DNA of 64,000 bases from Acanthosepion esculentum (Eukaryota; Mollusca; Cephalopoda; Sepiida; Sepiidae): contig OZ038480.1 in the NCBI GenBank assembly GCA_964036315.1, positions 6,723,703 to 6,787,702 on the forward strand, read 5' to 3'. A program made the translations under genes and the position numbers. The notes under the pieces are model-generated. The model worked only from the letters and a program-made list of their open reading frames with translations, had not been told where the DNA came from and ran no database searches. Position 1 is the first letter of the stretch. Each line of letters opens with the position of its first letter. This document shows positions 32,388 through 42,589 of the stretch, in pieces.

Positions 32388-32660
32388 TTTGTTTTTTACG
32401 GCTTATCAACCTTTTTGAGGTTATTTAAAGCTGAAATATATTTTCTGATTGCAAGAGTTCTTTGGAGATAATAATGATTTTCTGATACAAGTCTTACTAT
32501 TTAACCCATAGTTGGTTGAAGAAATGGGGATTCATACTTTTCCCAAGGGTATTTGCCGATAAGTGAATATAACAAACCTGACTGGAATTCAAACTTGGCT
32601 TGCCAATTTCTCATTCCGAGTCTTTATCCACTACACCACCCAAACATAAAAGCTGACAGT
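32388..32660 (-). mobile_element. SINE with tRNA-like head
   Basis: On the minus strand the head reads GGGTGGTGTAGTGGATAAAG (A-box) and AGCCAAGTTTGAATTCC (B-box). The body (AAATACCCTTGGGAAAAGTA, TGAATCCCC, CTATGGGTTAAATAGTAAGA) is shared by many fragments in this window. It ends against TTTGTTTTTTACGGCTTATC, a word from the 157-bp repeat family. This is the most complete copy of the main SINE family here. Confidence 0.7.
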
Positions 32661-33002
32661 AACTGGTATTCCTGAATGGTCACTCATCTAGGCATTTGCC
32701 AGGTTCCACATTGCTTAGTTTCAGTGATCAGACATGATATGGCTGTAAGCCAATCTCCACTTGGAACAATGTCCAAGAATAGAAGACTTTCATTGTAAAC
32801 AGGGATTTTTTAAAACTTTTTGCAGAGATAGAAAATAAAAGAAACCTGAATATATGCGTCATGTAAGAAATAAAACATTAATTTTATTCATTTTGCATTT
32901 ACTGATTTGTGTAAAATTATTCTTATTGTTTCTGTAAAAAATGTTCTTGTCTATGTAAGGCATTAAAAACTGAATTCAATTGTAGCGCTTGGACTGGATA
33001 TA

Positions 33003-34270
33003 CTGGGGTTGAACAAAATAATTGAAACACTTGTTAAATTCAAAGAAAATTTATTTAATATGGAGTTGGTTCTCCTTTAGCCTCACTTACAGCTTTCATA
33101 CGACTAGGAATGCAATCATACAGCTTCCAGACTTCATCCAGAGGAATTTTCAGCCATTCTTCCATTAATATCTGCTCCAGCTCTTTAAGACACGATGGTG
33201 GAGGATAGTGGCTCCTAACTTGTCTCTCCAAAATGCACCACAAATGTTCAATAATATTGATATCTGGAGATTGGGGAGGCCACTTCATGTGTTCTAGCTC
33301 ACTTTCATGCTCTTCATACCAATTCTTAACCACTCGAGTGGTATGTATTGGAGCATTATTGCCTTGGAAGATGCAGTCACCATCAGGGAATAAAGTCTGG
33401 GCCATTGGATGAACATGATTTCCCAAAATGTTCAGGTAATCTTTGCTGTTGATTCTACTATGCAGGGCAACTATTGGACTGAGACATTTCCATGATATGG
33501 CGGCCCAAACTATCACTGATCCACCTCCATGCTTCACTGTTGGAAGAAGGCAGTCAGGGTTGTAAGCTTCTTTGGGCTGCCTCCACACATAAACTCACCC
33601 TGAAGTTGGGAAAAGAGAAAAACTGGACTCATCTGAGAATATGACTTGCTTCCATTGGCCTGAAGACCAGGCATTGTGATCTCTGCACCACTTCAACCTC
33701 TTCTGAATGTTGCAAGTGGGGAGAAGAGGATTCCTTACGGCGGCTCTTCCATGATATGCAGCCTTATGGAGCTCATGACGAACAGTTTTAGTAGAAGCTG
33801 GACTATTCAGATGATTATTTAACTCAGCAGTCACTTTGGCTGCAGTAGTCTGATTAGTTTTTGCCACATTGTGTTTCAATGCATGTCGGTCCCTGTCAGT
33901 AAGTTTGCAAGTCCGGCCCAAATTGTTATGGTTGATAGAGGTTTTGCCCTGTTTCTCAAATTGCATCATAGTTCTTGATATGGTAGCTCTTGAAAAACCA
34001 AACAGTTCAGCAACCTTAGTGATCAAGACTCCTGCCATGCGAGCTCCAACAATTTGCACTTTTTCTAACTCGGAGAGGTTACACATTTAGCTTAAATTTT
34101 ACTAAATTCTAAAAGTAAATAAGACAAAGACAGTAAATTAGATAAATAAACATATTTACAATAAATATAACCTGCAATTACAAAGTTTTAGTTAAAGTTC
34201 TTTATATAATAGGTCTTTGAAATATAGGAGTGGAATTTGCCCCTGTTCCAATTATTTTTTCCAACCCCTG
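33003..34270 (-). mobile_element. Tc1-like DNA transposon, near-complete
   Basis: TIRs of about 28 bp (left CTGGGGTTGAACAAAATAAT, right on the minus strand CAGGGGTTGGAAAAAATAAT) are flanked by TA on both sides, the Tc1/mariner target duplication. The element encloses a single transposase on the minus strand and little else. Confidence 0.88.
33055..34086 (-). pseudogene. Tc1-like transposase, one in-frame stop
   Basis: Would cut and paste its own element at TA sites. The start (MCNLSELEKVQIVGARMAG) leads into paired HTH domains: VAELFGFSRATISRTMMQF and later the CKLTDRDRHAL region. The DDE domain follows with FSDESSF (first Asp), a second-Asp site and PPQSPDINIIEHLW (Glu in a DD34E arrangement). 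Total length about 343 codons is normal for the family. A TGA at 33595-33597 replaces the usual Arg of the SGRV motif. The second catalytic Asp site reads QGNNAPIH, with Asn. Both changes could come from CpG deamination (CGA to TGA; C-GAT to C-AAT). The sequence is otherwise open, so it is young but inactive. Confidence 0.9.
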
Positions 34271-34484
34271 TAGTTGCTCTTTGTACTGCTAGATGGCATG
34301 CATTGGCACTATTCTGAATCAATCTGCTCTGTGCTGTGGTTTTAGCTTGACTGATTTTGCTTATGGCATTTTTTTTCCCTCTTTTACAGCCATTTTTGAC
34401 AATTTTCATGATAGCTGATAAAAAAATAGAAAGAGAAGCCTTTAGGGAAAACTGCAATTAATTGCAATGCTTGAAGAAACGTTT
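34271..34484. other. spacer between Tc1 and gypsy elements
   Basis: No recognised feature. A pyrimidine tract ending in TTTTACAG resembles a splice acceptor, but no coding follows. Confidence 0.35.
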
Positions 34485-34599
34485 TGTTATAACGATCTAA
34501 CTTAGTAGCTGTAGATATTCTATGTAAACTGACTGAAATTTGCCCATGAGCTAATGCTCTTTATGCCAAGTACCTATTAGCTAAACCAATCCCATTACA
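34485..34599 (-). repeat. 3' LTR of the gypsy element
   Basis: Begins TGTAATGGGATTGGTTTAGC and ends GTTATAACA on the minus strand. Compared with the 5' LTR it has several substitutions and a deletion, which implies an old insertion. Confidence 0.7.
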
Positions 34600-35842
34600 T
34601 CTCCCTGAATCTTTTGGGTTTTTCACACCCTGCGTAGATCTACAGCTTCTCCTACATTCCCTCCCTGTCTCACTGGTTTCACGAGTATTTCTCATTATGG
34701 GGGACCTTGATCTAGTTCTTTTATTCTCAGTGTCCAATGTTTTGTACTCAGAGTCTTCTAAAGAACTTTGACCATCCATTGATTCCTCTGCCCTGCTTTC
34801 TTGTTCATCTCAATAGTCATTCAAAATAGCTTCCCTTTGTACATCCTTGTCATTTTGGCTAGCTCTTAACTGGTCTGCATGGGCAACAATGTTTTTTCCA
34901 TATTTCCATATTAATGCCATGTTGTATCCTTTTTGCATTATGATATTTGCCTTTTTCAGCTTGTTTTCATTATTTCTTTTGTATCATATGTTTTCATTAA
35001 CAGAGTAAGACATGTGGTTAATGGGGCTCTAATCTGTCTGCCCATTAATACAGACGGCTCTCTAAACTGTCAGCATGTGGTATTGTTCTGTAACTCAACA
35101 ATAATCTTGGTAGGAAAGTTTCAATCTTTTCTTGCTGAAAAGAAAATATTTTCAATCCCATCTTTATTGTTTGGACCATTCGTTCAGCAATCCCATTTGA
35201 TTGAGCGTTTTATATCGGACACATCTAATCTTCCGTAACCGCGAGTATAGACTTTTGTCACAGAATTCAGGGGCATTATCAGTTACTGTTTTTGGAACTC
35301 AATTTCTAGCAAATATCATGCATAATATTTGTTTTATAGTAATAGATTTTTTATCCTGAACTCGGAAAACTTCAGGCCAGGTGGAAAAGCATCAACTTAC
35401 CCCATTAACTTGTGTGTGATCCATATGAACTTTAGACCATGATTCTGTTTCCTTATGCTAAGAGTGTAACTTATTGTGGTGAAAATTCTTTATTTCAGCA
35501 CATTTAGGACATTTGTGTACATAATTCTCCACATCTTGGCCGCCACACTTTCAGTTTTAACTGTTTTTGTGTAGCAGTTATCCAACAATGCACATTATCA
35601 TGTACAATTTTAATTACTTCTTTTCTACATTTTTCTGGTGGTACGACTAAATCCCCATTACAAATTAGGTCATTTTCTATTAAGAGTTTGTGTCTGGTTT
35701 CTTTGTATAGTATTTCTGTTTTGGGAAAATGACTCCATTTATTGTTCCTTATTCTAGATAAAATTTGACTTAAAACTGGATCTTGTAATGTCTCCATAAC
35801 TAGTCTATTCATAGGCGACACATCCATTTCCACCCAATGCAA
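34561..35842 (-). pseudogene. gypsy integrase region, broken
   Basis: The open part at 35504-35842 contains VPPEKCRKEVIKIVHDNVHCW and a C-terminal RPRCGELCTQ. This looks like the H2C2 zinc-binding N-terminal part of integrase: His-Asp-Asn-Val-His then two Cys. Downstream, DHTQVNG-like residues and later fragments of the catalytic core are spread over several frames. The final 72-codon frame (NKRTRSRSPIMRNTRETSE...) is the basic C-terminal tail that ends by the polypurine tract and 3' LTR. Multiple frameshifts and stops; not functional. Confidence 0.7.
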
Positions 35843-35902
35843 AAATTCATCCTCAACATTTTTTATGTTTTTTATTTCATTTTGTTCCTTTTCAAATTGT
35901 AG

Positions 35903-37259
35903 TCAGGACAATACATCTACGTGTAGTATCATGCTTCCCTTCACGTATTCTAAGGGCTTATGATAAGATCTCAAAAATTTTTTTCCTAATAAAAATTGTC
36001 TTGCTCTGGTCATACTCCATACAATTGCAAGTGCTTCCTTTTCAATATTAGAGTAGTTCAATTCAGCTGGTGTCAATGTCCTGGAAAGATACATCACCAA
36101 GTGTCAAAATTGCTGATACAGACTGGCCACTCACATTTGTGGTCAATGTAACATCCTTTTCAGCGTCAAAAATCCTGACCACAGAATAGAGCTTCTTTTA
36201 ATTTAATGAGGGTTGTTTGGTGTGTACTAGACCACTTAAACCCTTTATTCTTTTGCAACTCAGAAAACACTTCAATTCTTTCAGAATATTTTGACAAGAA
36301 TTTGCTATAAAAATTGGCTAATCCAAGAAATGATTCCAATGTTTTTTTATCAGTTGGAGAAAATGCATTTAATATTTTTTGTATTAACGTCGGATACAGC
36401 GAAGTACATTTTCTGAAAGTTGGTAACCCAAGAATGTTAATTCTTTGCAATTAAATATACACTTATCATTGTTTATCGTCATTCCTGCCTTCCTCAACTT
36501 ATCCATTACAAATTTAGTTTTTTGTTTCAGTTCTTGTTCAGTGGCCGCACCTAAACATATATTGTCCTGATAAATTATATTTTCTACTCTACACTAACAA
36601 ATTTTCCTTAGCTTTTTGAAAACTCAAGCTGGCTGTCTTAATTCCAAATGGTAAGTGGGACCATCTAAGTAAGCCTATGATGGAGTTTATTGTTGGGATT
36701 TCCTTAAATTCGTCATCTATTTGAATTTGGTGGTATACATTTTTAAATAAATGTTTGTAAAATATTTCATTCCTGCCAGAGAATGTAGTATGTTTTCTAT
36801 GTTTGGAATAGGGTAGGAATTCAAACAAATCTTATGATTTACGCCTTCTTTGTAATCTCTGCAAATTCTAAAATCACCATTAGGTCTTCTTAAAACCACA
36901 ATAGGCAATGCTCATTTTCTGCCTCCAGGTTCTATATATTGAAGAATGCTTTCTTCCACTATTTTTCGCAGCTTATCAACTATTGTTGGATTTATATGAA
37001 TGGGAAGCCTACGGCTTTCAAAATATGATGGATTGATATTTCTTTTTAACTTAAGGCTCGCTTTATAGTTTTTTAATGTCCCTGTTTCGGGACTTCCTCT
37101 ATTCATAGTGTTAAGTAAACATGTGCTATTAATATTTATGAAATCAGTTCCTACTAAACGGTGACTTTTTATACAGTCTACGACCTTAATAGTTACGGTT
37201 TCAAATCTATTTTTTGTTTCAAAAGTGCCTTGAAAGGAGCCTAATATTTTTATACACAT
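35903..37259 (-). pseudogene. gypsy reverse transcriptase/RNase H, broken
   Basis: Segments in order on the minus strand: LPIHINPTIVDKLRKIVEES and ILQYIEPG (thumb-proximal N-terminal region); PIVVLRRPNGDFRICRDYKE and SYPIPNIENILHSLAGMKYF (fingers/palm); LPFGIKTASLSFQ (palm); a YQDN box where active elements have Y-x-DD; TLESFLGLANFYSKFLSKYS (connection); and YLSRTLTPAELNYSNIEKEALAIVW (RNase H, with the conserved E of the N.EKE motif). At least five frame breaks separate these blocks. Asn replaces one catalytic Asp in YxDD. Confidence 0.85.
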
Positions 37260-37263
37260 GCCA

Positions 37264-37536
37264 TCAAACTGTCTTAATCTTACAAAGCTTTTCTTTAATT
37301 TTGGTTTTTATAATTATTCTCAAAAACTCTTCAGAAATAAGAGTCACTTCACTTTCAATGTCAACTTGCATTTTTGTGTCTACACCGTTTAATTTAATAT
37401 TCATGAAGGTGTCCATTTTGTTTCTCCTCTCTACTGAAAAAAATGTTTGACATTTTACATTGTGTATTATTTCAACAGTTTTTACATTGGTATCTTGCCA
37501 TCTACATACAGCTTGAAAGTGATTTTTTTTTTTCAC
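37264..37536 (-). pseudogene. gypsy aspartic protease remnant
   Basis: A 90-codon frame with MNIKLNGVDTKMQVDIESEV followed by TLISEEFLR. In retropepsins this position carries D-S/T-G-(A/S). Here it reads D-I-E-S, so the active-site motif is damaged. It lies between the zinc-knuckle and reverse-transcriptase regions, as expected. Confidence 0.7.
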
Positions 37537-38215
37537 TTATTACATGTCTGTCCCCATGCTGGACATTTCTCTCTCTTTGATTCATGTTTATAGTTGCAAT
37601 ATTTGCATTTTATCATTGTTCTTTTTATTGCGCATATGTCCGTAAGCTCTGGTTGGTTTTCATTTGTATTAAATTTTTCAATTAACTCCTCTTGTTGTAG
37701 GAAGTCAATACAAGCTTCTAAAGTCATTTGGTTTCTCTGTAACTGCTCTAAAGTTTTTACTCTACGAGAAGTGTTGTACAGTCCTTCTACCAATCAGAGT
37801 TGAATTAATTCTTCCTCTGTGCTCTTTCCTTTTTGTCCTAGTTCATGAAACTCACAGTATCTACTGGTATTTCTTAACCTTCTTATAGGGCCCCCAAATT
37901 ATTGTTTCAATGCTAAGAATTTGGTTCATTCAGCTATGACCAATCTATTCTTTGGTTGAATATTTCTCAATATTATTTCTTTGACTTCCTTAAATGTCAA
38001 ATTTTCAATTTCAGCCAGGTAAGTCATTAACGAAATCTGCCTAATGGCTTTGCATCCTGCAGTGACCAAAAGCAGATCCATGATTTCTTTCTGTCCTTCA
38101 GATGTTTGGTCATCTTGTGACTTTATTCTGGCACATGCCTCAAAGCATTTTATCCAAATCTTTACATTTTCAGGTTCTTCTGTGTTCAACAGATCTCCGT
38201 CAGGCAACACCATTT
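37533..38215 (-). pseudogene. gypsy gag, broken
   Basis: The first part (from the ATG at about 38213, MVLPDGDLLNTEEPENVKIW...) is a small capsid-like region with the IKCFEACARIKS and KEIMDLLLVTAG helices. The second part (37533-37793) ends in a zinc knuckle of the CKYCNYKHESKREKCPAW type. A frame break near 37.85 kb separates them. The ATG lies only two bases inside the predicted 5' LTR boundary, leaving no normal leader. Either the LTR boundary is mis-set or the primer-binding site overlaps the gag start. Confidence 0.7.
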
Positions 38216-38337
38216 TGTTATGATGATCCAACTTAGAAGTCAGATATTAGATTGTACACTGACTCAAAGTTGCCCATGAGCTATAGTTACAGCTCTCTTT
38301 ATGCTAATTACCTATTAGCTAAATCAATCCCATTACA
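38216..38337 (-). repeat. 5' LTR of the gypsy element
   Basis: TGTAATGGGATTGATTTAGC...CATCATAACA on the minus strand. It contains ATTAGCATAAAGAGAGC, a possible weak TATA-type region. Much shorter than typical gypsy LTRs. Confidence 0.7.
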
Positions 38338-38339
38338 CT

Positions 38340-38730
38340 TTTAGAGAAAAAAGTTTGGATAAAACACAAATGTACAAATGGTATTCATATTTCAAAACAG
38401 TAAAATTTCACATGAAAACCAAACCTAACATGACTAATGTTCAATAAATGAAATGATGGAAAACATGAAAATGTTTGCAATCAATGATGATCATCTTCAG
38501 ACGATTGACAAGATATCTAAGATGGCTCCTTTGTCTTGAATTCTCAAAGGCATTTCTGTAAAAGTGAACATTCTGCTTTGTCATACTGGTAACTTTTATT
38601 CCAGTCTGCATCTCCACAAATGATATGACATCAAATGATATACATTCAACATCATATTATTTGGATGTTCTTTAAAAATACAAAAATTAAAAGAGAAAAT
38701 GCAATTAGTCTCATCCAGAATTTGGTTTTC
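38340..38730. other. unassigned stretch
   Basis: No recognised gene or repeat. Confidence 0.4.
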
Positions 38731-38734
38731 TATG

Positions 38735-38990
38735 ATCAAATGCGCACTTGGGGAAGGTACTAATCTATTTACTCTTTTCCAGCTATGGATAAAATAGCAG
38801 GGCAGACTGAGCACTCTAGTCTTGGTTGGTAATCAACCAGAGAAAGAGACTTCTGACTTAAAAACTGGATGTTTGGGCATAAGACTAGCCACTCCATCTC
38901 ATAAGAACCTACTTACTAGTGAAACAGGCAAAAGCATTAGTGTAGTATTATGCTGGAATATGTTTTATACTCAATTTCACCCCAGATCAG
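38735..38990 (+). mobile_element. SINE fragment
   Basis: GCACTTGGGGAAGGTACTAA, CCAGCTATGGATAAAATAGC and AGGGCAGACTGAGC are diverged SINE-body words. Confidence 0.5.
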
Positions 38991-39367
38991 GGAAGTCAGT
39001 TTTAGGGTTGACATGATGTTACTCCTTGCCACTGAAGGCAGGAGCATGTCACCTCATACCTGCATCCAATTTTGGGAATAATTTGTAATGCACACAGTTA
39101 TATAAACAACTGTTCAAGAGAGAAATTGAGAAGTCTCGAGGCCAACACAGACAATAATGTAAGGACCAAAAATTGAACAAAAATTCAGGGCCATTTGCAC
39201 CACAGACTGGCTGAGAATAATATTGGTGGGAAATAAAATGCAAAGTTTCATGCAAAAGATTAAAGTCTTGTGTTATTTTTAAGCCAGCCCCACCCTCATT
39301 ACATGGAAATAGTCAACTTCTTGAGGAATTGGTAGGAATAAAACCATAAGGATGATTATGGTATAGT

Positions 39368-40077
39368 CCATGGGTTGGTAACCTTTTGGAGAAAGCAGGC
39401 CAGAAAGCTATGCAGTGTCATGGAGGGCCATGATATCAAATGTATTATAATAAATTATTTCGACCTCAGACCACCCTGTCCAGAAAGCTGCCTTGGTCTG
39501 GAGATTTAAAGAAAAAAAACAACAAAGTCCATTATTTTACTACAGGAATAACAGGATAACAACTAGCACAATCAAAAAAAAAATTCAAATACCTTAATAC
39601 AAATGAAATACAGTTAGAAATGGCAAATTATTTAATGAGACACTTGTTTCTACTTATCATTCGATGACTTCTCCACATCAGGTGAAATACTTATCAATGA
39701 CAGGAGCAAAACGTCATCCAGGTGGTCATCACCCAATGTTTTTCTTAAACGACTTTCAGTATATTTAATTTTTGCAAAAAGTTGTTCACAAGTATATGTA
39801 CAAATAATGATGCCATCATTTTTACATTATTCAATAGACTTTCATATTTTCCACTTGACAAAACATTTCTTGTAGAAGTCAGCAGTGGATTTGGAATTAA
39901 ATTTTGATTTTAAAAATTTTTTGCATTGTAAGTCAATTAACTCCAACTGATATTTTTCTGCCACTTGCTCTACAAATTAATTAAATAATTAGTGTGCAGG
40001 TGTTAAGTTGGTGGGCCAGACAAATATCCTTCACAGGCCAGATGTGGCCTCAGGGGCTGGGTGTTGCCGACCCTTGG
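39368..40077 (-). mobile_element. hAT element, internally deleted
   Basis: Ends CCATGGGTTGGTAAC and (minus strand) CCAAGGGTCGGCAAC are inverted repeats of a hAT type. The 8-bp sequence GGTATAGT lies at both borders (39360-39367 and 40076-40083, overlapping the terminal GG), which fits an 8-bp hAT target duplication. Subterminal AGGCCAGA(T/A) words recur. Total length of about 710 bp leaves room only for the C-terminal part of the transposase. Confidence 0.75.
39650..39830 (-). pseudogene. hAT transposase C-terminal (dimerisation) domain
   Basis: The minus strand reads CEQLFAKIKYTESRLRKTLG, then DDHLDDVLLLSLISISPDVE and a short tail ending in TAG. The C-(E)-x-x-F-x-K-x-K-x-x-x-S-R-L-R and (D/E)-H-L-x-x-x-L-L-L patterns are those of the hAT C-terminal dimerisation region, including the conserved Trp/Leu-rich helix area. 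This 60-codon stretch is intact. The catalytic domain and zinc finger are missing upstream, where stops begin. Confidence 0.75.
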
Positions 40078-40083
40078 TATAGT

Positions 40084-40510
40084 CAATTGAAAATACTGTG
40101 TTTCTCTGACCAGTCATCCATTGTCAGCCAATATCTACCACTTTCCCAATGTTTGATTGAATGAATGACACTTGATAATTAATATGGCACATTGATGTAT
40201 AAGTAAAAAAGCTAGAAACAAAACAAGAAATTCCTTATAAAATGGAAATTTTCTCTTTTGTCTTTCTTCCTTCTTACGACAAGACATAATGGCTACTTCA
40301 GAAGTTGGCAAAAAATATCTTGCCAATATTTGATTTTGTCTCTGTCAGATTTTGTAAATAAGGATTTCTTTTTACCTTTTCTCATATAACACATATACTT
40401 CATTTAATACAGTTAATATTTTGGTTATTTGAAGAAATGATAAAAAAGTCTACATCAGGGAATTTTTATAAAAAAAAAAACGAAAATATAGAACATTACT
40501 TAGCAGTCAT
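40084..40510. other. unassigned stretch
   Basis: No recognised gene. The 63-codon frame is probably chance. Confidence 0.4.
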
Positions 40511-40511
40511 A

Positions 40512-40775
40512 ATATTAGGTTGACCAAAAAAATTAAATTCATTTATTAAATAAAGATGGCATTTTTAAAAATTTTCTACATTAATTTCTTGAACAACATA
40601 TTTATTGTTTTCTTTAGCAATCTACAATCAATCTGAGAAAACTTCATTATTCCAACCTCCCCAATTTTTTTATATTTCTCATCAAGAAACTGCTTCAAAT
40701 GTTTTTTCCGATTCTTTTCATTGAGAAAATTCTTTAAAGAATGGAATGGTAATTGAAAATGGAACAATTCATGTC
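40512..40775 (-). pseudogene. mariner transposase, C-terminal part (split copy)
   Basis: The minus strand gives HELFHFQLPFHSLKNFLNEK, then KHLKQFLDEKYKKIGEVGIM. This matches the end of mariner transposases (DYH.FRSL...FL..K...H..QF..EK...Y..GI.K). TTAGGTTGACCAAAA at 40512 is a mariner terminal inverted repeat. The coding sequence is cut at the TA where the next element begins, and the preceding part lies at 42328-42480. Confidence 0.7.
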
Positions 40776-40777
40776 TA

Positions 40778-42325
40778 CAGGGGGCCAACACTATTTTTCA
40801 GACACTTTATTTTTTCAAGTTTTACGTAGCACAGGCAGTCTGTACTGTTTTAGTGTAATGGCAATAACATTTCAAAACTGTTTCAATACTACAAATGGAA
40901 AAGCAGAATTCAAATTAGAAGTATTTTTATTTTTTTACAAATTTTCACATTACACAGGCGACAGTATTTTTCGGATATTGTAGAAACAATGCCAATAGTT
41001 TATGGCAGCACCCTTTTTTTCAATGACTTCTATCAGTCTATCTTCATAATGTTCATACATATTGATAATAACATCTCTTCGTGTTTCTAGCAGTTTATTT
41101 TTAGCATCTTTTATGCGCTGCCACAGTTCAGCCTCTCTGGTTATTTCTGGCCCGTCGTAAACAAGCTCTGCAAGCATTTCCCATATGTTTTCAATTAAAG
41201 TTAAGTCTGGACTTCTTGCAGGCCATTCCAGAGTAGTTATATTTGCTTTACACATCCAATTCTTCACTGATTTGGCCACATGGATGCTGCAGTTATCTTG
41301 CTGCAAAATAAAATTACTTCCCATTTCTTTTTCTATGAGTGGTAGGGCTCTCTTTTCCAAAAGTTCTCTGTAGCTCAAGCTATTTTGACGTCCTTTTAAC
41401 CACTCGAGCCACAAGTTTCCATTCGGAAATACCATACCCCAAACCATGACTCCTCCTCCTCCCATCTGTCTCTTGTTGAGAATAACAGGTTCACCTTTTC
41501 TCGACCATGTACACCACCCGTCAGGTCCATTGAACTTAAAACGTTTTTCATCAGTAAATATCACTTTCTTGAAGTCGACATGGTTTGTTATCCATCTTTT
41601 GGCACTTTCCAGCCTTGCCTCCTTGTGTTTTCTCGTTAGTGTAATTCTTTTCTTGATTTTAGCATACTTAAGTCCAATTTCGTGTAGCTTTCTTTGTACA
41701 GTTCGAACACTGACGTCAGGTTCACACTTCTCCTTTACTTTCTTCGCTGTCACCTTTTCTTCAGATGACAACAACCTCGTAATACACCCCTTCATTCTTC
41801 TTCCTGTTTTCTTGGAAATTGTTTTTTTTTCATCCTCTCTTCTTCTTCTTCCGCTCATAGTCTGTACTTAGCATGTATTCAACTGTTGACTTCGGTAGCT
41901 TCATCTCAGCGGCAATCTTTCGGATGCTGAGCCCGTCTTCTCTCTTCTTTTGGACCAAACTGATGACTTCTTTTGAATGCATTCTACTTCAGGATTTTAA
42001 TACGTTTTCGCAGTGAATGGTAAAGATACTCAAATGTAATGGTCAGGGTACAATTTACCTGCAGAAAATTTGCATATTGTAGACGTTCGATGACTAAATC
42101 ATTAAAAAACTCGGAATTTGTGTCATGTCCAAAAAATAGTGTCGCCTAAGTTGAAGTAAAAATAAAGAAAACATGAAACCAAAGACAAACCCATCAATCA
42201 ATGTTCATACCATTAATGGACAGTTACTGCTGAACTACCTACTCATCAACACAAAAGCTCTCAGCAGCAAAAAACACCTTTAAGCACACTTTTCAAAGTG
42301 TCCCAAAAATAGTGTCAGCCCCCTG
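40778..42325 (-). mobile_element. Tc1-like transposon with IR/DR-type ends
   Basis: Outer TIRs (left CAGGGGGCCAACACTATTTT, right on the minus strand CAGGGGGCTGACACTATTTT) are flanked by TA on both sides. A second copy of a related motif (CAGGCGACAGTATTTTTCGG at about 40959; TAGGCGACACTATTTTTTGG on the minus strand at about 42152) lies about 175 bp inside each end, in the same orientation as the outer motif. Two direct repeats inside each inverted end is the IR/DR arrangement of some Tc1-like elements. It is inserted into a mariner copy. Confidence 0.88.
40950..41982 (-). pseudogene. Tc1-like transposase, one frameshift
   Basis: DD34E-type cut-and-paste transposase. From the ATG at 41982 the frame reads MHSKEVISLVQKKREDGLSI and RKIAAEMKLPKSTVEYML (HTH). 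A frameshift in the A-run near 41825-41850 is needed to reach the long 302-codon frame that continues with GCITRLLSSEEKVTAKKVKE (second HTH). Catalytic residues appear intact: VIFTDEKRF, ILQQDNCSIH and WPARSPDLTLIENIWE (Asp, Asp, Glu, with 34 residues between the last two). The GGGGVMVWG box is present. Full length would be about 345 residues. A single indel is the only obvious lesion, so this is a young copy. Confidence 0.9.
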
Positions 42326-42327
42326 TA

Positions 42328-42480
42328 GTCACTCCAAAAATATGTGCCTTGACATTATCATGACAAAATATTAGGGCCTTTTTACACACAGCCAAGCTGC
42401 TTTTCATTAAGTGCTGTCATCAGTTAGTTTACTTTGTGAGCAGTACTTATTTCAATCAATTGTTTGCCTCTCTGGAAAGA
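42328..42480 (-). pseudogene. mariner transposase, central part (split copy)
   Basis: On the minus strand, YCSQ, then (frame-shifted) MTALNEKQLGCV, and LIFCHDNVKAHI correspond to the YC.QL...L.EK.P.LV and LLHDNA.PH blocks around the second catalytic Asp of mariner. It ends at the TA that flanks the IR/DR element. The 40512-40775 fragment is its continuation, so the transposon split one mariner gene. The N-terminal part is not recognisable. Confidence 0.6.
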
Positions 42481-42589
42481 GATTCATTTAAATCCCACAA
42501 ACACATGTAAACTCAAAGAAAAAATAATGACATAATGAAGATGTTGATATTCCAATCTATTTCAAACAAATGTTACAAAGAAAGCTCCT

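Larger units (their letters stand above)
34485..38337 (-). mobile_element. Ty3/gypsy-type LTR retrotransposon with short LTRs
   Basis: Direct terminal repeats of about 115 and 122 bp (TGTAATGGGATTG...(A/G)TAACA on the minus strand) bound gag, protease, reverse transcriptase, RNase H and integrase remnants in the standard gypsy order. A polypurine CAGGGAGA immediately precedes the 3' LTR. At 3.85 kb it is shorter than a full gypsy element. All frames are interrupted. No envelope-like frame is seen. Target-site duplication is not evident. Confidence 0.85.

Noticed and set aside
34340..34400. Pyrimidine tract plus ACAG as a splice acceptor of a host gene
   Set aside because: No open exon follows and no donor was found; the region lies between two transposons.
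39360..40083. GGCCAGATGTGGCCTC-type words as a regulatory region of a host gene
   Set aside because: They are the subterminal part of a hAT element bounded by TIRs and target-site duplications.
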